From NCBI GenBank assembly GCA_002389705.1, contig DGQJ01000315.1:1-12305 (forward strand): a stretch of DNA of 12,305 nucleotides, read 5' to 3'. The notes below the pieces were generated by a model. The model was not told the DNA's origin and made no database searches. It saw nothing but the letters and a program-made list of their open reading frames with translations. The DNA comes from Bacteroidales bacterium UBA4417. GTDB taxonomy: Bacteria; Bacteroidota; Bacteroidia; Bacteroidales; UBA4417. Each line of letters begins with the position of its first letter. Within the stretch, counting starts at the first letter, position 1. The position numbers and the translations under genes were made by a program. Shown here one piece after another: positions 6,912 to 12,305 of this stretch.

Positions 6912-8066
6912 ATGCCAGAATCCGACAACGATTATCATAATAAAATTTACAAAAGCAGAACTGCTGAAGAGAAATGGAAAGCGGAATTCTATCAAAAAAC
7001 AGTTCTTGAACTTAAAACCGAAGAACGATTTGTTAATTACTTTAAGGATTTCGATCCGAACGCGGTCGAAATGTTTATTCATAGTTATGCTACCCGAAAA
7101 GTACAATGGTATTTGTCGGGCGAAGGTTTGAAAGAATGGGAGCAATCAAAGAGTAAACGATGGATGAAGGATTGTTTTGTTGCTTTGATCGAAATACAAC
7201 AAAAAAAGCTTTTCAATGCACAGTGTCTCTGGCGTGCCGAAAAACTGAAGTTGCCCGGCATTGCAATTTGTTCCGATTTTATGTACTGGAACGATCATAT
7301 TTTTGCCTGTCCCGACATTGGCCCTATCACCGAACAGGATATTGATCTCTACTCCCGATACCTGCGCGAAACGCCTTTCGATGTTCGCTTCGATGAGTTT
7401 AAGAATTACCAGGATTATGATGATTTGAAACGTATTCAACAGGAATACGGCAACCCGTTTGAGGATAATCCGTGGTACACTTATTACGACGATAAAGAGG
7501 GTACTGGGTCGTATTTCGACCTGCCGGATATTCGGGGCGAAAAGGAAGCCGCATATATAGCCATATATCACGAAGATCTCGCGATAAAACGCAGCCTGGG
7601 AATTGAGCCGCCATTGCCAACCTACGACTTCCAGCCTTTCTTCCCTCTGGATTACAACGAATTCAAACTTGAATTTGCCAAACGACACGAAACCCCTGCA
7701 CTTTATCGCCAGTTTGTAAGGGCTGATCGCGAAAAGAAACTGAATGCACTTAACGAACAACCCGAGTATTGCATCAGCCTGCTCGAAGAAATTCCTATCG
7801 ACTACATGGCTATTGAGCCTGCCGACGATTGGCGTACTGCCGTTATGTGTACTTACGAACGTTATCGCCGCGAAAAAGTGATCAGTTTGTTACCAAAGGC
7901 TTTCGCATTATACCTTAAACACCTCGGACACGACTGGCATTACCCCGGCCGAAATAAGATTGTCGATATTGCGCCGGACCCTGAAAAAGGATTGAGTAAG
8001 CACTATCTGAAAATAATATTACAGGGTCGTACGCTCAATGGCGAGCCGGCTGATTTAAATTTCTGA
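6912..8066 (+). CDS. Uncharacterised protein, paralogue 1 of a tandem pair
   Basis: A 384-aa protein with no signal peptide or membrane segment, so probably cytoplasmic. I do not recognise the family. It is rich in acidic, Trp and Tyr residues. Landmarks shared with the next gene: IQQKKLF at 95-101, QCLWRA at 104-109, a DF..W....(F/M).CP.I.PIT segment near 120-140, DLY..YL, YQDYD, GTGSY at 197-201 followed by PDIRG, and a C-terminal tail GRTLNGEPADLNF ending at the last residue. The first 40 residues are the least alike. The start is taken as the ATG at 6912; the leader is A-rich without a Shine-Dalgarno. The next gene begins 6 nt downstream, so the two are co-transcribed. No catalytic motif is evident; a structural, binding or immunity-type role cannot be distinguished. 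Confidence 0.85.
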   Translation: MPESDNDYHNKIYKSRTAEEKWKAEFYQKTVLELKTEERFVNYFKDFDPNAVEMFIHSYATRKVQWYLSGEGLKEWEQSKSKRWMKDCFVALIEIQQKKLFNAQCLWRAEKLKLPGIAICSDFMYWNDHIFACPDIGPITEQDIDLYSRYLRETPFDVRFDEFKNYQDYDDLKRIQQEYGNPFEDNPWYTYYDDKEGTGSYFDLPDIRGEKEAAYIAIYHEDLAIKRSLGIEPPLPTYDFQPFFPLDYNEFKLEFAKRHETPALYRQFVRADREKKLNALNEQPEYCISLLEEIPIDYMAIEPADDWRTAVMCTYERYRREKVISLLPKAFALYLKHLGHDWHYPGRNKIVDIAPDPEKGLSKHYLKIILQGRTLNGEPADLNF

Positions 8067-8072
8067 CATATT

Positions 8073-9230
8073 ATGGATAATCAAAACTTGGATAAAAATT
8101 TTACGCCTTACAACAAGGATATTGATAGGGCTTTGTGGCGCGAACAAACGTATTCCGATATTGTGAATGAGCTTAATAATAACCCGGAAATCATGCAATT
8201 GAAAGAACAGTACAGTCCTTCTTCAGTCGATTCCTTTTTGCAGTATTATGCTTCGGAAAAGTTGAGTATACTCGAATGGGGCCAGATGTATGAACAATGG
8301 GATGAAAATAATAATATTCGATGGGTGGAACTTGCAAATGAAGGATTAAGCCAGATACAGCAAAAAAAACTTTTCGACCTGCAGTGCCTTTGGCGTGCCG
8401 GAAATATAGAGCTTGAAGGCGTGCTGATCAGCCATGATTTTAGCCGATGGGAAAGGGATGTGATGAATTGCCCTTTTATCCCTCCCATTACACGGCAGGA
8501 AGTTGATTTGTATATCCTGTACCTGCAAAGCAATAATTACGAAGACACGGCCGAGCACGGGATAGACGGTTGGCAGGATTACGACGAAATAACAGAAGCT
8601 TACCGAACCGATAATGCTAACCGGAACTTCCCGGAATGGTACGATTTTTACAATGGCCGCATGGGTACAGGCATATATATGTCGTTTCCTGATGTGCGGG
8701 GTCCATTGGAGGATTTTTACCTGCATTTATCCCACGAATTAGATTCCGTGCGTCAGCTGGCCGAAAGCAAAAAGCCGGAGCCTGTGCAAACTACAAACAG
8801 ACTGCCTCTTCTCAAGGCTTACGATGCGGAACATTTAAAATGGTTTGTGAACACCTTCGAAGACAAGCTAACCCAGGAATATGCCAGTTTGTGCAACGCA
8901 TTTCGCGATTTGGACGACTACGATTTTGACTGGACTTCTGATAAAGAACTGCTTGCCTCCACTGCCGATCCTATTCCTGTGCTGCCATGGCATAATTGGA
9001 AAGAGGCATTGCACCGCTCGGCGGATTGGTACAGGCGTATAAAAATTGCGGAGGCCATGCCGGTAGCATATCAATCGTACTGCATACGCCGCGATGCCGG
9101 AATCCCTTTCGAAAACGAACATTATAATGCGTCGTTTGAGGAACTTATGGATGACATCCGACAGGAAACAATTGATAAAATAATTGAAGGCCGCGTGCTA
9201 AATGGTGAACCTCCTGATTTGAATTTTTAA
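8073..9230 (+). CDS. Uncharacterised protein, paralogue 2 of a tandem pair
   Basis: A 385-aa protein, clearly a diverged duplicate of the preceding gene. IQQKKLF again falls at 95-101 and QCLWRA at 104-109, GTGIY is at 198-202 followed by PDVRG, and the protein ends in GRVLNGEPPDLNF. The near-identical length and fixed motif positions argue for an old tandem duplication under constraint rather than decay. No signal peptide, membrane helix or recognised catalytic motif is visible. The N-terminal 30 residues and the region around 225-300 differ most between the two. It begins 6 nt after paralogue 1 and is the last gene on the + strand before a repeat element and a convergent minus-strand block. 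Function unknown. Confidence 0.85.
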   Translation: MDNQNLDKNFTPYNKDIDRALWREQTYSDIVNELNNNPEIMQLKEQYSPSSVDSFLQYYASEKLSILEWGQMYEQWDENNNIRWVELANEGLSQIQQKKLFDLQCLWRAGNIELEGVLISHDFSRWERDVMNCPFIPPITRQEVDLYILYLQSNNYEDTAEHGIDGWQDYDEITEAYRTDNANRNFPEWYDFYNGRMGTGIYMSFPDVRGPLEDFYLHLSHELDSVRQLAESKKPEPVQTTNRLPLLKAYDAEHLKWFVNTFEDKLTQEYASLCNAFRDLDDYDFDWTSDKELLASTADPIPVLPWHNWKEALHRSADWYRRIKIAEAMPVAYQSYCIRRDAGIPFENEHYNASFEELMDDIRQETIDKIIEGRVLNGEPPDLNF

Positions 9231-9251
9231 GGTTGATTCAGCCTGAGATAT

Positions 9252-9319
9252 GGGGCGAGTTTATTCCGCCCCACGAAAGGATTACCTTCTGTGAAAATAG
9301 TTCGGGCAGCAACAGGGGA
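9252..9319 (+). repeat. Dispersed hairpin element, long form, copy 1
   Basis: This matches 12070-12135 with few changes; the central stretch from CACGAAAGG through ATAGTTCG (9272-9304) differs from that copy at one base. It begins with a perfect 6-bp hairpin (GGGGCG 9252-9257, CGCCCC 9267-9272, 9-nt loop). It lies in the 177-nt gap between the convergent genes ending at 9230 and 9408. The rest of that gap shows only a short palindrome at 9370-9384. Confidence 0.8.
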
Positions 9320-9407
9320 TAAAATCCAGCTACGCTGTAATTTCTGGTAATGGTTAAAGCAGCCATAGGAATCAGAATCTGATTTCTTGTGGCTCACAAC
9401 TGACTCT

Positions 9408-10466
9408 TTATTTTTTCTTCATGATAAGGGTGGCAACTTTATCCCACTTTATTTCATTCGCAAATAGTTGCGGGTAATTGGGGTAATTTCTTTTTTCCTG
9501 ATCAGCCATTTCATCTTCTGTTAAATTTTCGTTGAAAAAAGCCATAAACTGGATAGCTGATGGTGGAAGCGACCGGTCCCAATAGGCCGGATTGAAACGC
9601 ATGATTTGATAGCCTTGACGAGTGCCGTTCACTTTTAATACAAAATGCGAATCGTGTCCGGCATAAGCTGGTGCTGCCAATTCTTCAGGTGATAATTCTG
9701 CTATTTCCTGTTTCAATTGTTCCAGCAACATTCTGTCAATTTCTTTTTTTTGAAAAAGCGAATAATAAGCCAGGTGAGCATCAGCCATTTCGCTAACGGT
9801 TACAGGAATCCAATATGGAGGTCTTTCAGGATTATAAATTACTATTCGTTGCTTTCCATTCTGTTGCCAGCCATCCCTGTATGCCTGGTAAATATCCACA
9901 CCCGGATGTGGACTTTCTTTGAGGGGATATACCCTGAAATACTGCCTGAGATTATTCAGGGCTTTATCTACTTTTCCCGACAGCGATTGATCATACCTGG
10001 AACCATCGTCAACAATAGATTCGGGCGTAAAAAATAAGCCATCAATACCACCATAGGTAGCATTGATGTCGAAGTTGTATTGTGGTGGTTCAACCTTCCA
10101 TTTGCTGCCGTCCGAATAAAATAATTCAAACAAAAAGCCCATCTCACAAGGTATGGCGTAATCATAATCCATAATGGTTGAATAATCGCTCCATACCCAG
10201 GTTACAAGCGCGCGGAGGTCATAACCGGTTGGTGTTTTCAGCATACGGTTGTTTTGCCTGAACCATTCGGCAAGCGTAGAAATATTTTGTTTAAATGCGA
10301 TATTATCACTGGCGCTCAGTGTTATGTTCCTTGTCTTAAAGCTTTTGTCTGGTAAATGGTTTTCCAACCGCCATGTGCCCGCTTTAGCCGGATCCCATTT
10401 CGATGCCTGCCCATACAAGGCATTCACGATCAATATTAAAATTGCGATGGTCAGTAAAGGCTTCAT
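9408..10466 (-). CDS. Secreted protein of unknown function, 352 aa
   Basis: Reads from 10466 down to 9408. Residues 1-19 form a signal peptide (short basic N-terminus, hydrophobic core LLTIAILILIV, then ALYG before Q20), so the mature protein is probably periplasmic or exported. There is no Cys at the cleavage site, so it is not a lipoprotein. The mature part is rich in Trp, Tyr and Pro, with an aromatic middle region (WVWSDYSTIMDYDYAIPCE near 90-110) and a PERPPYWIPVTVSEMADAHLAYYS stretch near 213-236 that may be a conserved core. I do not recognise the family. The gene stands alone, convergent with the paralogue pair. No TAnnTTTG box was found in its 179-nt upstream gap, which does contain a perfect 10-bp palindrome at 10551. 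Confidence 0.8.
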   Translation of the reverse strand: MKPLLTIAILILIVNALYGQASKWDPAKAGTWRLENHLPDKSFKTRNITLSASDNIAFKQNISTLAEWFRQNNRMLKTPTGYDLRALVTWVWSDYSTIMDYDYAIPCEMGFLFELFYSDGSKWKVEPPQYNFDINATYGGIDGLFFTPESIVDDGSRYDQSLSGKVDKALNNLRQYFRVYPLKESPHPGVDIYQAYRDGWQQNGKQRIVIYNPERPPYWIPVTVSEMADAHLAYYSLFQKKEIDRMLLEQLKQEIAELSPEELAAPAYAGHDSHFVLKVNGTRQGYQIMRFNPAYWDRSLPPSAIQFMAFFNENLTEDEMADQEKRNYPNYPQLFANEIKWDKVATLIMKKK

Positions 10467-10550
10467 AATTCTTTTTGTTTATCCGATAATTGTGTTTGTG
10501 ATTACGGTAAAGATTAGTGGCGGGTTCCGGGGGACAAAACTGTCAATCAG

Positions 10551-10560
10551 CACAATTGTG
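10551..10560. promoter_or_regulatory. Perfect palindrome CACAATTGTG upstream of the 352-aa gene
   Basis: A 10-bp perfect palindrome 85 nt before the minus-strand ATG at 10466. It could be a regulator site, but a short AT-centred palindrome can arise by chance and no second copy is seen nearby. Confidence 0.2.
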
Positions 10561-10616
10561 GGTTAAGATTTCAAATGTTTCAACGAACATGCAACTCCGA
10601 CTTTGCTATTGCGATT

Positions 10617-10631
10617 GTTAGCCACTGTAAT
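10617..10631. repeat. 15-bp inverted repeat, left copy, flanking the 206-aa gene
   Basis: GTTAGCCACTGTAAT pairs with ATTATAGTGGCTAAC at 11267-11281 with one mismatch. This copy lies 15-29 nt after the stop codon of the minus-strand gene. Confidence 0.85.
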
Positions 10632-10645
10632 TATTTGTCAGGTGT

Positions 10646-11266
10646 TTATTCTGGTTCAGGCATTTCATCTGATTCTTTGTTAAGTAGTCTTTCAAATGGG
10701 GGGTCCCCGGTAATAGAATCATAAACGTAACTCCAAACTTCTTGCCCGTTCTCTGCAACGTAGCAGATTGATGCTTCATACCAATAATTGCCACTTACTG
10801 AAACATCAATCTTTGTAATAATTTTTTGTTCATTACCATCAAGAAATAATCTGAACATACCTGAGTCTAACATTTCTGGCAAAAGATCACCAAAAAGAGA
10901 GCTGGTTAACTGCCAAGTATTACAAATTGTATCTGTAAGAGAAGGTTTATTCAGTTTTACAGAATCCTGGTTTATAAGAAAATTGCGAACTATTTTATAT
11001 TTTTTTATAAGTTCAAGATTCATTTCATAAATTTCTATCGATCGTTTATCTGATGCTATTTCTTTGATAAATTTATCAATAGTTTTTATGCTAAGAGTCT
11101 TGCTAAATCGAAACTCGCAATTATCAGTTAAATAACATATTTTGCTATCTGGAACATGTCTCGCTCTTATTATTTTTACGGTATCATAAGTGTCATAATT
11201 ACGCGGGTCCTGTCCAAAAACAGAAGCTTCAATAAATATTAACAGTGTGAATATAAGTGTTTTCAT
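10646..11266 (-). CDS. Secreted protein of unknown function, 206 aa, in a cassette-like frame
   Basis: Reads from 11266 down to 10646. Residues 1-18 are a signal peptide (KTLIFTLLIFIEASVFG, then Q19), with no lipobox, so the product is probably periplasmic or secreted. The mature part is Lys/Ile/Asp rich with several Cys (DNCEFRF, DTICNTWQ, ASICYV) and ends in an acidic tail (DEMPEPE). I do not recognise the family. Base composition is visibly AT-richer than the hdr-flx genes, suggesting separate ancestry. The gene is tightly enclosed by a 15-bp inverted repeat, one arm abutting the ATG and the other starting 14 nt after the stop. There is no Shine-Dalgarno in the leader. Confidence 0.75.
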   Translation of the reverse strand: MKTLIFTLLIFIEASVFGQDPRNYDTYDTVKIIRARHVPDSKICYLTDNCEFRFSKTLSIKTIDKFIKEIASDKRSIEIYEMNLELIKKYKIVRNFLINQDSVKLNKPSLTDTICNTWQLTSSLFGDLLPEMLDSGMFRLFLDGNEQKIITKIDVSVSGNYWYEASICYVAENGQEVWSYVYDSITGDPPFERLLNKESDEMPEPE

Positions 11267-11281
11267 ATTATAGTGGCTAAC
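11267..11281. repeat. 15-bp inverted repeat, right copy, flanking the 206-aa gene
   Basis: ATTATAGTGGCTAAC is the reverse complement of 10617-10631 except for one base and touches the start codon at 11266. Just outside it, GAGTC (11282-11286) and GACTC (11296-11300) form another small inverted pair. Confidence 0.85.
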
Positions 11282-11305
11282 GAGTCAATAATCCCGACTC
11301 CTGCA

Positions 11306-11347
11306 GTTTTAGTCAGGGCGCGACTTCAAGTCGCACTCTGACTTAAA
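11306..11347. repeat. 42-bp palindromic repeat, copy 1
   Basis: Forms a 16-bp imperfect stem (AGTCAGGGCGCGACTT 11311-11326 against AGTCGCACTCTGACT to 11343, allowing one wobble and one mismatch) flanked by TTTT and AAA. It matches 12147-12188 at 40 of 42 positions, both differences being in the loop. It sits 12 nt downstream of the toxin stop at 11360, so it could also act as that module's terminator on the minus strand. Confidence 0.85.
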
Positions 11348-11359
11348 AAGGAATCCGGA

Positions 11360-11665
11360 TTATTTGAACTTCAGTCTTTTGGGGTTTTTCCTGTTATCAA
11401 AAACGGTGATGATGTTAATTTTTTCGCCTTCGATGGAATAAAATATGGAGGTCAGTTTTGCGACAGTTGATCTTCTGATGGAAGTTGATTTTTTGGATAG
11501 AGGAAAAATTTCCGGATTAGAACGAATTAATTCAATAGTATCATCAAAAAGCCTGACGAATTTTCTGACGTCTTTTTCGGTGAACCGATGTTCAATGTAT
11601 TCAATAATTTCTGCAAGTCCTTTTACAGCCTCATCAGACCAAAAAACTTTATAGGTATTTTTCAT
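11360..11665 (-). CDS. ParE/RelE-superfamily toxin
   Basis: Reads from 11665 down to 11360, 101 aa, the usual size for this superfamily. Features are an N-terminal KVFWSDEAVKGLAEIIEYIE (strand plus helix), a second helix ending IELIRSNPEIFP, an RRSTVAKLTSIFYSIEGEKINIITVF beta-sheet core, and the terminal FDNRKNPKRL typical of ParE-like members. ParE proteins poison DNA gyrase and RelE proteins cleave mRNA at the ribosome; the C-terminal FDxRxNP favours the ParE-like branch, but the target cannot be told from sequence. It overlaps the upstream antitoxin by 17 nt. No stop or frameshift is seen, unlike the module at 6113-6573. Confidence 0.85.
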   Translation of the reverse strand: MKNTYKVFWSDEAVKGLAEIIEYIEHRFTEKDVRKFVRLFDDTIELIRSNPEIFPLSKKSTSIRRSTVAKLTSIFYSIEGEKINIITVFDNRKNPKRLKFK

Positions 11666-11882
11666 ATGTTTTTCTGACCGATTGATGAGAATGAACGCCG
11701 CCTTCCCGGATATCGTTTAATCCTTTTTCAATTGATTCCTTTGCTTCTGTAGAGATTTCATCCCACCAGTCGGTAGACAATGAATTTTCGGCACGGAATT
11801 TTTTCAGCTTTTCAATGATGGTTGAATCATTGAGCTCGGTTATCCATTGTATCAGACCCAATTTTTCAAGGTAAATATTCAT
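11649..11882 (-). CDS. Antitoxin partner of the ParE/RelE-like toxin
   Basis: Reads from 11882 down to 11649, 77 aa, acidic and mostly helical. It has the pattern EISTEAKESIEKGLNDIREG...HQSVRKTYEKYL, which resembles the small addiction-module antitoxins that pair with ParE/RelE toxins in Bacteroidota (from family knowledge). Its 3' end overlaps the toxin by 17 nt and it comes first in the operon, as expected. A -7 box lies 13 nt upstream, so the transcript leader is very short. The N-terminal 45 residues show no obvious ribbon-helix-helix or HTH motif, so autoregulation is not evident. Confidence 0.8.
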   Translation of the reverse strand: MNIYLEKLGLIQWITELNDSTIIEKLKKFRAENSLSTDWWDEISTEAKESIEKGLNDIREGGVHSHQSVRKTYEKYL

Positions 11883-11895
11883 TTTGTTTTTTTTA

Positions 11896-11903
11896 CAAAG
11901 ATA
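11896..11903 (-). promoter_or_regulatory. Bacteroidota-type -7 box of the parE-like module
   Basis: On the minus strand this reads TATCTTTG, matching TAnnTTTG, 13 nt before the antitoxin ATG at 11882. The expected start point would leave a leader of only about 5-10 nt. No clear -33 TTTG is seen. Confidence 0.6.
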
Positions 11904-12069
11904 ATTAATATCAGGCGATCATCTGTATTGTTTTACTCCATAAGATGGAAGTACAGCAGCCCTAAAGTTTACAAATCCAGCCCCGGTGTGATTAGTGGCA
12001 ATAGATAACGCAGACACCAGGGGGGGGGCGGCATGCGTCTGGATTAAAGGCTCACCAACCGGGGACAGA
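11904..12069. other. Gene-free stretch between the antitoxin promoter and the repeat array
   Basis: No supported gene. It contains a run of nine G at 12020-12028, a likely slippage or base-call risk. The whole gene-free region runs on through the repeats to the window end. Confidence 0.6.
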
Positions 12070-12135
12070 GGGGCAAGTTTACTCCGCTACACGAAAGGAT
12101 TACCTTCGGTGAAAATAGTTCGTGCGGCAGTGGGG
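12070..12135 (+). repeat. Dispersed hairpin element, long form, copy 2
   Basis: Same element as 9252-9319, same orientation, with one difference in the 33-base central stretch. It keeps the ACACGAA...TTCGTG pairing that flanks the inner segment also found in the short form downstream. Confidence 0.8.
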
Positions 12136-12146
12136 AAACTGCGATC

Positions 12147-12188
12147 GTTTTAGTCAGGGCGCGACTTTGAGTCGCACTCTGACTTAAA
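12147..12188. repeat. 42-bp palindromic repeat, copy 2
   Basis: Matches 11306-11347 in the same orientation, with the only two differences in the loop (CA becomes TG), so the stem is conserved. It is wedged between the long and short forms of the hairpin element. Confidence 0.85.
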
Positions 12189-12194
12189 GCAAGT

Positions 12195-12305
12195 GGGGCG
12201 AGTTTAGTCCGCCACACGAAAAGATTCGTGCGGCAGCAGGGGAATTTAGTCCGCCACACGAAAAGATTCGTGCGGCAGCAGGGGAATTTAGTCCGCCACA
12301 CGAAA
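12195..12305 (+). repeat. Dispersed hairpin element, short form, as a 42-bp tandem array (runs off the window)
   Basis: Perfect 42-bp units start at 12203, 12245 and 12287 (the last cut by the window edge). Each contains CACGAA and TTCGTG separated by four bases, extended by CCG/CGG pairing. The lead-in from 12195 carries the GGGGCGAG start of the long form, so the short form equals the long form with about 20 internal bases removed. An open frame read through the array on the minus strand only echoes the repeat. Confidence 0.9.

Noticed and set aside
9370..9384. AATCAGA/TCTGATT palindrome as a terminator for the minus-strand 352-aa gene
   Set aside because: The arms leave almost no loop and no T-run follows on the minus strand.
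12020..12028. Run of nine G as a functional G-rich element
   Set aside because: A single homopolymer without further G-tracts; more likely neutral or a sequencing risk point.
12044..12301. An 85-codon minus-strand frame with a repeated WRTKFPCCRTNLFV motif
   Set aside because: The protein repeat is simply the 42-bp DNA repeat translated (42 is divisible by 3); no other coding sign is present.
12195..12305. Possible CRISPR array from the perfect regular repeats
   Set aside because: Units are contiguous 42-mers with no variable spacers between them and no cas genes in the window.

Overview
The window reads as a chromosomal segment of a Bacteroidota-like anaerobe (inference). TAnnTTTG -7 boxes lie upstream of the two toxin-antitoxin modules and of the paralogue pair. 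Most starts have an A-rich leader instead of a strong Shine-Dalgarno, and signal peptides end in the G|Q style common in that phylum. Positions 1-5953 are denser in G and C and clearly core metabolism; the right half becomes AT-richer and accessory in character.

Region 1 (1-6012, all +) is an electron-transfer operon: hdrB (5' end outside the window), hdrA, an mvhD/flxD-type adaptor, flxC, flxB and flxA, closed by a strong intrinsic terminator. Together they match the FlxABCD-HdrABC (flavin oxidoreductase / heterodisulfide reductase-like) flavin-based electron-bifurcating complexes. FlxA would exchange electrons with NAD(H), FlxB/FlxC/FlxD would wire them to the bifurcating FAD of HdrA, and HdrA would split them between ferredoxin and the HdrB active site (HdrC is expected just upstream of the window). 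Two of the junctions (hdrA-flxD and flxB-flxA) carry repeat-rich spacers.

Region 2 (6013-6660) is a small toxin-antitoxin module with its own -7 box: an intact antitoxin and a YoeB-like toxin broken by one in-frame TAA. It is bracketed by two look-alike terminators.

Region 3 (6661-9230, +) holds two adjacent paralogous genes of 384 and 385 codons. They share motifs at identical residue positions and an identical style of C-terminal tail; I do not recognise the family.

Region 4 (9231-12305) is a minus-strand accessory block: a secreted protein of 352 aa, a secreted protein of 206 aa flanked by a 15-bp inverted repeat reminiscent of an integron-cassette boundary, and a ParE/RelE-type toxin with its antitoxin. 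Dispersed repeats surround the block: a hairpin-rich element (long form at 9252 and 12070, short form as a 42-bp tandem array from 12203 to the window end) and a 42-bp palindromic element at 11306 and 12147.
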